This document shows, in pieces, positions 18,778-28,580 of a stretch of DNA of 64,000 nucleotides (position 1 is its first letter; every line of letters begins with the position of its first letter). The notes beneath the pieces are model-generated. The model saw only the letters and a list, made by a program, of their open reading frames with translations, was not told the DNA's origin and ran no database searches. This stretch comes from UBA4465 sp002292365 (GTDB lineage Bacteria; Bacteroidota; Bacteroidia; Cytophagales; Cyclobacteriaceae), in contig CALSQY010000001.1 of NCBI GenBank assembly GCA_943788615.1, positions 62,001 through 126,000 of the forward strand, read 5' to 3'. The position numbers and the translations under genes were made by a program.

Positions 18778-19180
18778 ATGCAATTCAAATCGAATTATCA
18801 AGGAAGATTAAGAACTTCAATCATGCATCAAGGTTCTGGAGATACGCTCCTTACCGATACACCCAAAGATAACTAAGGTCAAGGTGAATCTTTTTTACCA
18901 ACCGATCTGGTGGCAGCAGCTTTAGGTAGTTGCATAGCAACCATAATGGGTATAGAAATTGATAAAATGAATGTTAACCTTAATGGCCTGACTATGGAGA
19001 CCACCAAAGATATGCAAACCCATCCAAGAACCATTGGAAAGATTAAGGTCCATTTTAGTTGGGAGAACTTCGGAATTTCTTTTAAACAACGTATTATGTT
19101 AAAAAAACAAAGGCCTGGCCTGCCCCGTCATGATGACGCTCTCACCCATCATCACACAAGAAATTACCTTCGACTTTTAA
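18778..19180 (+). pseudogene. OsmC-family protein, stop plus frameshift
   Basis: OsmC/Ohr family, normally a thiol peroxidase that removes organic hydroperoxides. The frame from ATG 18778 reads LLTDTPKDN, then TAA at 18874-18876, then continues GQGESFLPTDLVAAALGSC, the family core with the first catalytic Cys. Later, in another frame, ACPVMMTLSPIITQEITFDF restores the second Cys and the expected C-terminus ending at 19180. The shift lies near 19098-19121, where GGCCT is repeated in tandem. Two independent lesions make real inactivation likely. Its 3' end overlaps that of ytxJ by 4 bases. Confidence 0.85.
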
Positions 19181-19521
19181 TCCTTTTGAATATAAGCCAG
19201 TAACATTTGGTAATCTATACCGAAATGCGAATCATGATACGTAACCGATCCCCCTTCAACAACTAATAACTGGGGTGATTCATGGCGTACGTCAAAATCA
19301 ATGGAAATTTGATCAGAGATACGGCGGTACCTGAGCAAATCTAAAAAATAGATGGATAAGTCCCTTATCTCATCCCCACACCATTTTCGTTCGAGACGAT
19401 CAAGTACCATGGCACTGATTGAACAGCTGGTGCTGTGCTTGAATATCATTACAGGCTGCTCTTGAGACACTTGTTTGATTTCTAGTAATTGATCTTCATT
19501 TATGAGAGGTATCCAGTTCAT
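19177..19521 (-). CDS. ytxJ: YtxJ-type monothiol bacilliredoxin
   Basis: Thioredoxin-fold protein of the bacillithiol-linked YtxJ group, expected to remove bacillithiol from protein thiols. The 114-residue protein has the family motif FKHSTSCSIS (residues 28-37) with a single active-site Cys34, and the later SPQLLVVEGG strand-loop. It overlaps the upstream hypothetical gene by one base. bshC and ypdA in this window support a working bacillithiol system. Confidence 0.85.
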   Translation of the reverse strand: MNWIPLINEDQLLEIKQVSQEQPVMIFKHSTSCSISAMVLDRLERKWCGDEIRDLSIYFLDLLRYRRISDQISIDFDVRHESPQLLVVEGGSVTYHDSHFGIDYQMLLAYIQKD

Positions 19522-20183
19522 TAATTATTCCAAATTTTTCGTTCTTTTTTATCAAATTTTGCGGGGCTTACATTTTCCTTGATCCCTTCAGGAGTACGGG
19601 TACTTGGTCCCAATTTCACCCACAATAAATTCCAATCTCTATTTTTAGAACTTAAATATCCTCCTTGGTCTGATTTTTTAATACTTACATCCGTAATAGT
19701 TGGGCCCCGAAAGGAAGTCCAGGGCTTCCTTTTTATAAATAAATCAAACGTAGACCAGCTCAATACACTTACATTAAAATAATTTTTTTGTCCCGATACA
19801 CTTCTAATTCTACTTTTTTCAAAATCGTTTTTTTCAAACTCCACATATTTTAGACTCTTACGTAAAGCATGAGCAACCCGCCTAAAATCACTTACATTAA
19901 AGTGATTTTCATGCCCCATTACACTTCTAATTTTGTACTTTTCAAACTCATGACTCGTAAACTTCCCATGCTTCAACCGTTTACCCAAAACATAAGCACC
20001 ATCACCTTCAAGAGACCTCTTTTGATTTTTATTCCAATTAAGAATCCTACGACCCTTTTTCTTGACCTTTATCGTTCTCAGTTTAACATCGCTATCAGGT
20101 ATTATTTGAGCCTGTCCTTTAAAAGAAATACAGAACAAAAATAATATCAATAATAAGAATAATATGTAAGGTGACCCCTTCAA
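19521..20183 (-). CDS. secreted basic protein with internal repeats, unknown function
   Basis: Residues 1-25 are a signal peptide ending QAQ. The mature ~195 residues are very basic and contain two related blocks: FEKYKIRSVMGHENHFNVS (~82-100) and FEKSRIRSVSGQKNYFNVS (~119-137). The repeats share the pattern FEK-x-x-IRSV-x-G-x-x-N-x-FNVS, suggesting a duplicated beta-hairpin unit. I do not recognise the family. It lies between the E1 gene (24 bases upstream) and ytxJ (1-base overlap), so it may be transcribed with both. Confidence 0.7.
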   Translation of the reverse strand: MKGSPYILFLLLILFLFCISFKGQAQIIPDSDVKLRTIKVKKKGRRILNWNKNQKRSLEGDGAYVLGKRLKHGKFTSHEFEKYKIRSVMGHENHFNVSDFRRVAHALRKSLKYVEFEKNDFEKSRIRSVSGQKNYFNVSVLSWSTFDLFIKRKPWTSFRGPTITDVSIKKSDQGGYLSSKNRDWNLLWVKLGPSTRTPEGIKENVSPAKFDKKERKIWNN

Positions 20184-20206
20184 AACTTTAATATAAATTA
20201 ATCAAA

Positions 20207-22174
20207 TTAATATTTTAGTAAATAATTTAACTGTTCAAGTAACCGCTGCTGGGGTAAAAAATTTTGTTCTAAGGTATTAGAAAATGGAACAGGCGTGTCC
20301 AAGCTTCCTACTCTCAAAACAGGCGCATCTAGATCTTCAAAGCAATGAGTGCCTATCCAAGCGGCAATTTCTGCACCAATACCACCTGTTATGCAATCTT
20401 CGTGAAGAACCAAACTCTTATTGGTTTTCTTTACTGATCTACTTACCGTTTCTTTATCCCAAGGCATTAAAGTACATAAATCAATTATTTCAAGTCCATC
20501 TATCGTTTTGGATGCTTCTAATGCCCAATGTACACCCATTCCATAAGTAATAATGGTTAATCTATTTCCTTTCAACGCTACTTGTGCCTTTCCTATTTCC
20601 ATTGTATGATAGCCCTCGGCTACCGGCCCCGTCAAAGATCGATACAAATATTTATGCTCAAAAAAGAGGTAAGGATTGGGGTCCTCAATCGCCGCACACA
20701 ATAAGCCCTTGGCTGCTGCAGGTGTGGATGGATATACAATTTTCAAGCCAGGCGTATGAAAAAACCAAGCTTCATTTGATTGTGAATGAAAAGGACCTGC
20801 ATTTACACCCGCACCTGTTGGCATTCTTATCACAACATCTGCATTTTGTGCCCATCTATAATAAGATTTAGCCAAATTATTGACAATTTGGTTAAACCCA
20901 CAGGTAACAAAATCTGCAAATTGCATTTCCATTACCGACTTCATGCCTGCAATACTTAGCCCCAAGGTAATCCCCACAATGGCTGATTCACATAAAGGTG
21001 TATTTCGAATCCTTAGAGGTCCAAATTGTTCTAAAAATCCTTCCGAAATTTTAAAAACTCCTCCATAATCTGCAATATCCTGCCCTAAAAATACAAGCTC
21101 CTTGTGACGCTCCAAACTTTTCCGAAGACCTTCTGAAATGGCATCAACATATCTAATCTTTCTAGTTGTTGGCTCTAAATCTTTATTTTTTTGAGTAAAT
21201 GGTGCATAAACATCAGTGAGTTCCTGTTCAGGATTCACCGTTAATGGCACTTCGCTGAAGGCCTGTTTAACCGCCATATTAATCTCTTTTTTAATATCCT
21301 CTTTAAGAGTTTCTAAAACCTCCGAGTCAATTCCTGACTCAATTAAAAAAGATTCATAATTGGCAATAGGATCTTTTTTTGCCCAATAATCCATTAACTC
21401 TTTCGGGACGTATTTAGTCCCCGAAGCCTCCTCATGGCCTCGCATTCTAAACGTTTTTGCCTCAAAAATGACGGGTCGAGGTCGTTCTCTTATGGAATCG
21501 CAAACCTTTTCAAGTTCATTCATGACTTCTAGGATGTTGTTCCCATCTACCGAGATAGCTTCTATTCCGTAAGCCGGACCTTTCACCAAAAATGAATCAA
21601 AATTAAACTGTTGGTTACTGGGAGTTGAAAGGCCATAGCCATTATTTTCGATCACAAAAATTACAGGTAAATTCCAAACCGAAGCGACATTAACAGCTTC
21701 ATGGAAATCTCCTTGACTCGTACCCCCATCACCTGTAAAAACAAGGGTCACCTTTTTCTTTTTTTGTATCAAGTCAGCCAATGCAATCCCATCCGCAACC
21801 CCAAGTTGTGCCCCCAAATGAGAGATCATCCCAACCAAGTGATGTTCTTGGGTCCCAAAATGAAAGGAACGATCCCGACCTTTGGTAAATCCATTGGCTT
21901 TCCCCTGAAATTGGCTAAATAGCTTTTCCAATGGGATTTTTCTTGTGGTAAATATCCCTAAATTTCGGTGCATAGGTAAAAGGTATTCCGAATCCTTCAA
22001 GCACAAAGCAGCGCCAACACTGATGGCTTCTTGACCAATTCCTGAAAACCATTTGGTTATTTTACCTTGCCTTAGCAGGATTAACATCTTTTCTTCTATC
22101 AGACGGGGTGTAACCAGTTCTTGGTAAATTTCGATTAACCTACTTTCTGATCTTTTATTAGGTTCAAATTTCAT
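20207..22174 (-). CDS. fused 2-oxoacid dehydrogenase E1 (alpha-beta)
   Basis: Thiamin-diphosphate E1 enzyme with alpha and beta chains in one polypeptide of 655 residues, a common Bacteroidota arrangement; probably branched-chain (2-oxoisovalerate) dehydrogenase. The alpha part (~1-310) has the ThDP-binding GDGGTSQGDFHEAVN...ENNGYG motif. The beta part (~335-655) has FLGQDIADYGGVF, QFADF and HEDCITGGIGAEIAA. The complex feeds acyl-CoA for branched fatty acids and needs lipoate made by LipA. A separate pdhA at 37.4 kb supports the non-pyruvate assignment, which is still inference. Confidence 0.9.
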   Translation of the reverse strand: MKFEPNKRSESRLIEIYQELVTPRLIEEKMLILLRQGKITKWFSGIGQEAISVGAALCLKDSEYLLPMHRNLGIFTTRKIPLEKLFSQFQGKANGFTKGRDRSFHFGTQEHHLVGMISHLGAQLGVADGIALADLIQKKKKVTLVFTGDGGTSQGDFHEAVNVASVWNLPVIFVIENNGYGLSTPSNQQFNFDSFLVKGPAYGIEAISVDGNNILEVMNELEKVCDSIRERPRPVIFEAKTFRMRGHEEASGTKYVPKELMDYWAKKDPIANYESFLIESGIDSEVLETLKEDIKKEINMAVKQAFSEVPLTVNPEQELTDVYAPFTQKNKDLEPTTRKIRYVDAISEGLRKSLERHKELVFLGQDIADYGGVFKISEGFLEQFGPLRIRNTPLCESAIVGITLGLSIAGMKSVMEMQFADFVTCGFNQIVNNLAKSYYRWAQNADVVIRMPTGAGVNAGPFHSQSNEAWFFHTPGLKIVYPSTPAAAKGLLCAAIEDPNPYLFFEHKYLYRSLTGPVAEGYHTMEIGKAQVALKGNRLTIITYGMGVHWALEASKTIDGLEIIDLCTLMPWDKETVSRSVKKTNKSLVLHEDCITGGIGAEIAAWIGTHCFEDLDAPVLRVGSLDTPVPFSNTLEQNFLPQQRLLEQLNYLLKY

Positions 22175-22235
22175 GATTCAAAAATTTTGAAAAAGACTTT
22201 GTAAAGATGGTACACTCTCATGAATTTTTAGATGT

Positions 22236-22243
22236 TATTTTTG
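22236..22243 (+). promoter_or_regulatory. -7 promoter element for the M16-ispF-mnmD group
   Basis: TATTTTTG matches TAnnTTTG exactly and ends 16 bases before the ATG at 22260, implying a very short leader. No good -33 TTG is at the expected distance. Confidence 0.45.
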
Positions 22244-22259
22244 TATTTCACAATAGCTT

Positions 22260-23489
22260 ATGATTGAATTCGAAAAATTTAAATTAACCAATGGTCTTGA
22301 GGTAGTTCTTCATCAGGACAAAACCTCTTCGTTGGTCTGCTTGAACACCCTATACAAAGTGGGCTCTAAAAATGAAGATCCTAATAAAACTGGCTTTGCC
22401 CATCTTTTTGAACACTTGATGTTTGGGGGATCCAAGCATATCCCTAATTTTGATAGCCCCTTGCAAGCTGTAGGAGGTGATAACAATGCCTTCACAAGCA
22501 GTGACATTACCAATTATTATACCACTGTTCCTGCAAACAATGTAGAAACTGGTTTCTGGCTTGAATCAGATCGGATGTTGGCATTGTCATTTGAAGAGCA
22601 AGTACTTGAAAGAGAAAAAAATGTGGTTATTGAAGAATTTAAACAACGCTACCTAAATCAACCCTATGGAGATGTTTGGTTAAAATTGAGCCCTGCAGCC
22701 TACCAATTACACCCATATCGTTGGCCAACTATCGGAAAAGAAATTCCCCATATTGAAAAAATAAATATGGAAGAAGTAAAGGCGTTTTTTGATACTTACT
22801 ATGCCCCATCCAACGCGATATTGGTCATTGCAGGTAATATTAACCTCTTAGAGGCGCAGCGACTTTGTGCCAAATGGTTTGCGCCTATTAAGGATCGAAG
22901 TGTGAACAAGCGCATCATCCCCTTGGAGCCAAAGCAGATTCAGCATCGGCACATCGATTTAACAGCCCAAGTTCCCCAAAATGCTATTTATAAAGCCTAC
23001 CACATGCCCGGCAGGGCCAGCAAACAATATAAAGCAAATGATTTGCTCTCAGATATTTTAGGTAGAGGCAAGTCTTCTATTTTACACCAGCAAGGTGTTA
23101 AAAAATCACATATTTTTTCTTCCTTATCTTCTTACGTAACAGGAAGTATAGACCCAGGGCTTATGATTATTAGTGGTCGGCTCAGTGAAAATATTACTTT
23201 TGAGACCGCTGAAAAAACACTTGATGATGCTTTGCAAGAACTAACAACTCAACCTGCTAAATCACTACAAAAAGTTAAAAATATGTCCATCTCATCCATC
23301 ACTTTTGGAGAGATCGATTTATTAAATAGGGCCATGAGTTTAGCTTACAACACCCATTTGGGAAATACCGATTTAGTCAATAAAGAGATTGACATTGTTG
23401 AAGCGGTAACTGAAAAAGAAATAAATGCTGCCATCCATACTACCTTACTTGAATCAAATTGTACCACATTGTATTATCATAAAAATTAA
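22260..23489 (+). CDS. M16 family zinc peptidase
   Basis: Insulinase-like metallopeptidase with the inverted zinc motif HLFEH (HxxEH, residues ~48-52) and the downstream glutamate in EREKNVVIEEF (~118-128). An N-terminal catalytic domain (1-~180) is followed by the M16C non-catalytic domain (to ~400), giving 409 residues, the normal single-unit size. No signal peptide is evident. Many Bacteroidota have a second, inactive M16 partner next door; none is present here. Followed by ispF 4 bases after its stop. Confidence 0.9.
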   Translation: MIEFEKFKLTNGLEVVLHQDKTSSLVCLNTLYKVGSKNEDPNKTGFAHLFEHLMFGGSKHIPNFDSPLQAVGGDNNAFTSSDITNYYTTVPANNVETGFWLESDRMLALSFEEQVLEREKNVVIEEFKQRYLNQPYGDVWLKLSPAAYQLHPYRWPTIGKEIPHIEKINMEEVKAFFDTYYAPSNAILVIAGNINLLEAQRLCAKWFAPIKDRSVNKRIIPLEPKQIQHRHIDLTAQVPQNAIYKAYHMPGRASKQYKANDLLSDILGRGKSSILHQQGVKKSHIFSSLSSYVTGSIDPGLMIISGRLSENITFETAEKTLDDALQELTTQPAKSLQKVKNMSISSITFGEIDLLNRAMSLAYNTHLGNTDLVNKEIDIVEAVTEKEINAAIHTTLLESNCTTLYYHKN

Positions 23490-23493
23490 GTCT

Positions 23494-23979
23494 ATGAAAC
23501 CTGCTATTAAAATTGGCTATGGCTATGACGTTCATCAGCTTGCCCCTCAAGTGGACTTCTGGCTGGGGGGTATCAAAATTCCCCATACCCACGGAGCAAT
23601 CGGTCATTCTGATGCAGACGTATTGATTCATGCCATTTGCGATGCCCTCCTTGGGGCTGCAAATTTACGTGACATCGGCTTTCACTTTTCTGATAAAGAT
23701 TCGAAATATAAAGGCATTGATAGTAAAATATTATTGAAAGAAGTCATGAATCTCATTGATGAAAAAGGTTTTAAAATTGGAAATATTGACACCACAATAT
23801 GTCTGCAAGAACCTAAGATCGGACCTTATATTGAGGATATAAAAACCTGTCTGTCTGAGGTAATGGATCTAGATAAAGCAGATATCTCAATCAAAGCTAC
23901 CACGACCGAAACCCTTGGATTTGTAGGTAAAAAAGAGGGCGTTGCCGCACACGCCGTAGTCCTTATCTATAAGGATTAA
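23494..23979 (+). CDS. ispF: 2-C-methyl-D-erythritol 2,4-cyclodiphosphate synthase
   Basis: Fifth enzyme of the MEP isoprenoid pathway, releasing CMP to form the cyclic diphosphate. The ATG at 23494 is chosen over upstream in-frame codons because the family begins exactly here (IKIGYGYDVHQL). Metal ligands are in GYDVH, and the loop IGHSDADVLIHAICDALLGAA (two blocks, ~35-55) follows. ATTTETLGFVGKKEGVAAHA is the C-terminal signature. The length of 161 is normal. Confidence 0.96.
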   Translation: MKPAIKIGYGYDVHQLAPQVDFWLGGIKIPHTHGAIGHSDADVLIHAICDALLGAANLRDIGFHFSDKDSKYKGIDSKILLKEVMNLIDEKGFKIGNIDTTICLQEPKIGPYIEDIKTCLSEVMDLDKADISIKATTTETLGFVGKKEGVAAHAVVLIYKD

Positions 23980-23986
23980 AAGCAGC

Positions 23987-24703
23987 ATGATTCCTTCAAA
24001 CACTGAAAATGATAATAAAAAAGCATCTCTAAAATCTCCCAACTTAGAACTGATTACTACTGGAGATGGTTCTTCATCATTATTGAATACGGAATTAAAT
24101 GATTTTTATCATTCAACTAAAGGAGCCATTAGAGAATCTCTGTATGTTTACATTGAGCAAGGCCTTGACTATTTTAAAAAAATAGATACTTCCTGCAAGC
24201 ACATTAAGATTCTCGAAATCGGATTTGGAACAGGGTTGAACGCCCTACTCGCCATCAATTGGGCAAAAAACAATTCATGTCTAGTTGATTATGAAAGCTT
24301 AGAGACCCATCCCTTACCTGCAGCCATTTATACACAGTTGCAATTCAAAAATTGGTCTAAAAATGTGGCCAAGATTCATCAATGTGAATGGGGGGTTACT
24401 CATAGCATCAATAAGGTCTTTAAGCTGACCAAGCATAGCGCGTCACTTGAAAATTTCAAACAGATGGCCTCCTATTACGATATAATTTTTTTTGATGCTT
24501 TTAGCCCATCGAAACAGCCCAGTATTTGGTACCAATCGAATTTAAAAAAATGCTTTAACTATCTCAAAAAAAATGGAGTTTTGGTTACCTACTGTGCAAA
24601 AGGGCAATTCAAAAGAGATTTAATAGCGATAGGATTTGAGATCGAAACGTTACCTGGTGCCATGGGGAAATGGGAAATGGTTCGCGCCCAAAAAGTTAAT
24701 TAA
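23987..24703 (+). CDS. mnmD: tRNA wobble-uridine methyltransferase MnmD
   Basis: SAM-dependent methyltransferase (MnmD domain of MnmC) that completes 5-methylaminomethyl-2-thiouridine at tRNA position 34. SAM motif I is EIGFGTGLNALLA (~74-86). The family motif DIIFFDAFSPSKQPSIW (~165-181) holds the catalytic Asp, and TYCAKGQFKRDL follows. The first ~25 residues are poorly conserved, so the start could be slightly downstream. It stands alone without the MnmC oxidase domain, as is common outside Proteobacteria. Confidence 0.92.
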   Translation: MIPSNTENDNKKASLKSPNLELITTGDGSSSLLNTELNDFYHSTKGAIRESLYVYIEQGLDYFKKIDTSCKHIKILEIGFGTGLNALLAINWAKNNSCLVDYESLETHPLPAAIYTQLQFKNWSKNVAKIHQCEWGVTHSINKVFKLTKHSASLENFKQMASYYDIIFFDAFSPSKQPSIWYQSNLKKCFNYLKKNGVLVTYCAKGQFKRDLIAIGFEIETLPGAMGKWEMVRAQKVN

Positions 24704-24709
24704 GCTACT

Positions 24710-25657
24710 CTAATTTTTATTTTCAGCTTCTTCTTGGGCCTTTTGGGCAATCTCAGAAGTCAATACTTGCTCTAAAGATGATATAGCAGATACGTTAAAG
24801 AAGCCAACGGGATGAATAGCTGAGTTCACATCCTCATTAATCAAATTAGTTGACACATTTGAAAATGGTTGCGCAAACAAAGCCCCAAATCCACCCGAAC
24901 GAACCGTTTGAATCTTTACTTCATTAAGAAAATAAAAAGCCGACTCACTGATAGAATGAATTTCGACATAGATCGTATCTCCAATCGAATAAGGTGGCTC
25001 AATCAATGCCTCACCTGCCTCGTCTGTGTCAAAAGGATTGATCAATTCTTGTATTGGTTGAATAAATACCTGACCATCTATGTTCCCCCCTGCACTGAAA
25101 CCCGCATCATAGGCGATGTTTATTTCACTTGCCTTATTGAGATATACTTCATTTTTCCAAGCTTTTATCCAATAGGTATTCCCCACTCCCGCTAAATCCG
25201 TAGCTACTACCTCAGCCAAATAATAATCCTCTGCTGTAGAAAAGTCTTTCTCTTGATACTTAAAGGTAATTGAATCTACAGGGGGCACTGGGTTCATTTC
25301 TGAAGTTCCACTAAACCGTATTCCATCAATGGATACATTCAGCTGATAAGAAGTCCCCACTTGCAGAAATGAGGTACTTGAAGAATCCCCCCAGACATAT
25401 CCTCCCTCTGTTTCTTCAAAATCATATCTATTTCCATCTTCATCGGTCAGATAAACTTCGGCTCCAGAAAGAAGTTTCGGAAGCTCGGACATGAAATAAT
25501 TATTGGATTTAGATAAAAATATCTTTTGGCTTCCGGGCAAATCATTAAGCCATGCATCTACCACATATTGTTCTAGACTAGGTTCAAGTTCAGGATAGAT
25601 GATATTCTCACAAGAAAAAAAAGCAAAAGCAATGAGCGAAATAAATATTTTTTTCAT
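24710..25657 (-). CDS. DUF4249 lipoprotein
   Basis: Outer-membrane-associated lipoprotein of the DUF4249 family, with a leader ending FFSCEN (lipobox Cys16). Characteristic blocks are PELEPSLEQYVVDAWLND, the beta-sandwich middle, and the C-terminal NPVGFFNVSA-like HPVGFFNVSAISS. Family members are nearly always encoded directly after a TonB-dependent receptor, as here (3-base gap), and probably help with ligand capture. The ligand is unknown. Confidence 0.88.
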   Translation of the reverse strand: MKKIFISLIAFAFFSCENIIYPELEPSLEQYVVDAWLNDLPGSQKIFLSKSNNYFMSELPKLLSGAEVYLTDEDGNRYDFEETEGGYVWGDSSSTSFLQVGTSYQLNVSIDGIRFSGTSEMNPVPPVDSITFKYQEKDFSTAEDYYLAEVVATDLAGVGNTYWIKAWKNEVYLNKASEINIAYDAGFSAGGNIDGQVFIQPIQELINPFDTDEAGEALIEPPYSIGDTIYVEIHSISESAFYFLNEVKIQTVRSGGFGALFAQPFSNVSTNLINEDVNSAIHPVGFFNVSAISSLEQVLTSEIAQKAQEEAENKN

Positions 25658-25660
25658 TCC

Positions 25661-28048
25661 CTAAAATTTAAAATTGTAAGAAAAAGCAGGCACAAAAGAA
25701 CCAATGATAGAAATTTGAGAAGCTATGGTCTCTACGGGCTCGTCAATAGGCTGCCTATCTGAACCTTGAGAAAACATGATGGCAAATGGATTTCTTCTGT
25801 TGTAAACATTATAAACTGAAAACACGAAATAATCAGTATTCTTTCTGCCTTTCTTGCCAAAATATACATTGTCCCAAGTAACCGAAACATCCAATCTATG
25901 ATAATCAGGTATTCGAACATTCCCGCGCTCATTTTTTAACAATGGAATGACATAACCTTGTTGTGAAAAGCGATCGTTGGGAAAGGTAGTTGGCGTTCCT
26001 GAGAGATAGCTAAAGACACCCGAAAGGGTTATTCTGTCATTTATTTGATAATTATTTGTGATTTTTAGATTATGCCTTTGGTCAAATCTATTGGGATACC
26101 ATTGCCCTTTTCTTTCAGCCATATCTGTGCCATAATTAACGCCATCGATCTTCAACTCCGATTTTCCTAGTGTATAACTGATCCAACCATTGAAGCGCCC
26201 ACGTGTTTTTCTCAAATACAGTTCCAATCCATAAGCCCGACCATCGCCTGAAAGCAGGTCCCCTTCCAAAAACTCATTGATCAAGATATCGGCACCATCA
26301 ATATAGTCAACCTGATTTTTATTCCATTTATAATAAACCTCTGCAGAAGTTTCAAACAAGTTCCCCTGCAAATTCTTAAAATATCCCACAGCGATCTGAT
26401 TTCCCGTCTGAGGTTTGATGTTATTGGTACTTGGCTGCCAAACGTCAATAGGTGTTGCCGCTACCGTATTGGAAATCAAATGAATGAATTGATTCATTCG
26501 GTTGTAGCTCCCCTTAATTGAACTCCTAGGATTCAAGGTATAACGGAGAGAGGCTCGAGGCTCTAAAACCTCATAATGAGCAATGGTTTCCATATTATCG
26601 TGTGACTGTGTTCCAATCCATGGTTTTCTTTCTCCGGGAATCGCTGTACCATAAGAATAAGAATTACCTCCACCTAAATAAAGAAAAGAAGATATTCTAA
26701 GACCATATTGGGTACTTAAACGGTCATTAATCTTTTGATTATTCCCAAAATAAACCGATGTCTCAAGAGATTTCTTTTTGTCTAAACTGATATCTGAAAT
26801 AAACCCATCGCTAACTCCAATCGCATTGGCCGGCTCAAATTCATAAAACAAAAATTCTGCTCCAAAAACAATCTCATTTTGAGCATTAAGGAAATAATTA
26901 AATTCAGGTTTAAAATCGTAGGTATTAATATTTGATGACCAATCGAATGTATCTGAAGCATCATCACCAAAACTAAATCCGTAATCATAATCAGAAAATA
27001 CGCCAGTAAAATTGGAAAATAATTTATCGCTAAAAAGATGATTCCATCTAATTGTCCCTGTTTGATTACCCCAATCAAAGCCTTGTCGTTCATCAAACTT
27101 GAATACATCTCGACCAAAATACCCGGATAGATAGACCCTATTTCTGTCATCTATGTCCCAATTTGCCTTTGCAGTTAGGTCATAAAAATACAACGCCGCT
27201 CCATTGTCAAATACGTCTGTAAAGGGTTTTGCTAACACGTCTACGTAAGACCTTCGGCCTGCCAGAATAAAGGATGCTTTTTCCTTTTTAATAGGGCCTT
27301 CCACCGAGAATCTACTAAAAACAGTTCCAACACCTCCATTAAATTGATAATCTTTATTATTCCCCTCCTTCATCCTTATGTCCAGAATCGATGCCAACCT
27401 TCCTCCATAACGAGGAGGAATACCTCCTTTATATAATTTAACGTCTTTAACTGCATCCGGATTAAACACGGAGAAAAAACCAAATAAATGTGAGGTTTGA
27501 TATACAGGGGCTTCATCCAAAAGCACTAAATTCTGGCCGGCACCACCGCCTCGCACATTAAAACCAGAGGCCCCTTCACCTACTGTACTTACCCCAGGTA
27601 ACAACTGAATGCTTTTAATGATATCTACTTCTCCAGCAAAAGTGGGTACTTTCAAAATTGATTTGATATCTAGCTTAGCTGTACTCATCTCTACATCTCT
27701 GATATTGGCATCTTCACGATTTGCAGACACCACCACCGAATTCAACTCCTTTTCAATCTCAACAAGTTCAATATCAAGACGCATATTCTCTGTCAGCGTC
27801 AAAACCATATTCTGCGTATTAAAACCAACATATCTGAATTCAACGTCATAAGTGCCTGGAGTAACACTCAAAGAATAGAAACCATACACATTGGTAACTG
27901 CTCCACCTTCCACTTGTTTGATGTATACTACTGCCCCAACAAGAGATTCCCCATTGGCTGCATCGCTAATTTCACCACTTAATGTGACCATTTGCTGCGC
28001 AGACAACCAACTGGCATTGAAGAATATAATTAAAAAAAGTAGCCTCAT
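25661..28048 (-). CDS. TonB-dependent receptor with carboxypeptidase-like N-domain
   Basis: Outer-membrane active transporter. A signal peptide (1-17, ending SAQ) is followed by a CarboxypepD_reg-like beta domain (~22-105), a plug domain (LPGVSTVGEGASGFNVRGG near 150-168) and a 22-strand barrel ending in FSYNFKF with a terminal Phe. The length of 795 is smaller than SusC types and typical of the receptors paired with DUF4249 lipoproteins. Substrate unknown; the absence of sugar-degrading genes nearby argues against a polysaccharide locus. Confidence 0.93.
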   Translation of the reverse strand: MRLLFLIIFFNASWLSAQQMVTLSGEISDAANGESLVGAVVYIKQVEGGAVTNVYGFYSLSVTPGTYDVEFRYVGFNTQNMVLTLTENMRLDIELVEIEKELNSVVVSANREDANIRDVEMSTAKLDIKSILKVPTFAGEVDIIKSIQLLPGVSTVGEGASGFNVRGGGAGQNLVLLDEAPVYQTSHLFGFFSVFNPDAVKDVKLYKGGIPPRYGGRLASILDIRMKEGNNKDYQFNGGVGTVFSRFSVEGPIKKEKASFILAGRRSYVDVLAKPFTDVFDNGAALYFYDLTAKANWDIDDRNRVYLSGYFGRDVFKFDERQGFDWGNQTGTIRWNHLFSDKLFSNFTGVFSDYDYGFSFGDDASDTFDWSSNINTYDFKPEFNYFLNAQNEIVFGAEFLFYEFEPANAIGVSDGFISDISLDKKKSLETSVYFGNNQKINDRLSTQYGLRISSFLYLGGGNSYSYGTAIPGERKPWIGTQSHDNMETIAHYEVLEPRASLRYTLNPRSSIKGSYNRMNQFIHLISNTVAATPIDVWQPSTNNIKPQTGNQIAVGYFKNLQGNLFETSAEVYYKWNKNQVDYIDGADILINEFLEGDLLSGDGRAYGLELYLRKTRGRFNGWISYTLGKSELKIDGVNYGTDMAERKGQWYPNRFDQRHNLKITNNYQINDRITLSGVFSYLSGTPTTFPNDRFSQQGYVIPLLKNERGNVRIPDYHRLDVSVTWDNVYFGKKGRKNTDYFVFSVYNVYNRRNPFAIMFSQGSDRQPIDEPVETIASQISIIGSFVPAFSYNFKF

Positions 28049-28497
28049 TGATAGTAAAAAAAGTAACTGTAATTATGATTTCAGGCTTGTTTGTGTTTAT
28101 CGGGCAATATTAATATTTAAAATTACCATGACTAAACTTTTGCTCAATTAATTTAAAAAGGGAAATTTAAATATTAACCAAAATACCAACATTAAAATCT
28201 AATAATTTTTGATCTTATTAATAACTAAGGAACAAACACATCTTTAGCTGTCATCGTTCGCTCAAAGGGTTGGATTCATAAAAAAATCTATTTCATCCAA
28301 AAAAAAATTTATGCTTTTTATACATGGATAAGATTCATTTTGTTTGATGAAATCATATTACTCACAATCAATAGCAATAATGCGTAGATCGACATTACGA
28401 TAAGTATCATAAGAAGTTGGATTTTTATCATTTTCCTTTAATATTTTTTTTCTACCCTCTTTTTTTGAACCCAATTCATTCTTTTGGCTGATTTCAA

Positions 28498-28580
28498 AAA
28501 AAAGGCATCCCACCACAGAATACCTTTATAAAAATCAATCACTGGAGTAGTAACTCCAAACCCTATTACTAAATCACTCA
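28498..28580 (+). repeat. hairpin repeat, copy 1
   Basis: First of three related copies. Stem 1: AAAGGCAT (28501-28508) with ATACCTTT (28520-28527), one mismatch, enclosing a loop with CCACCACAGA. Stem 2: GGAGT (28544-28548) with ACTCC (28553-28557) around AGTA, perfectly paired. The shared 3' part after stem 2 is lost or strongly diverged here. Confidence 0.6.
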
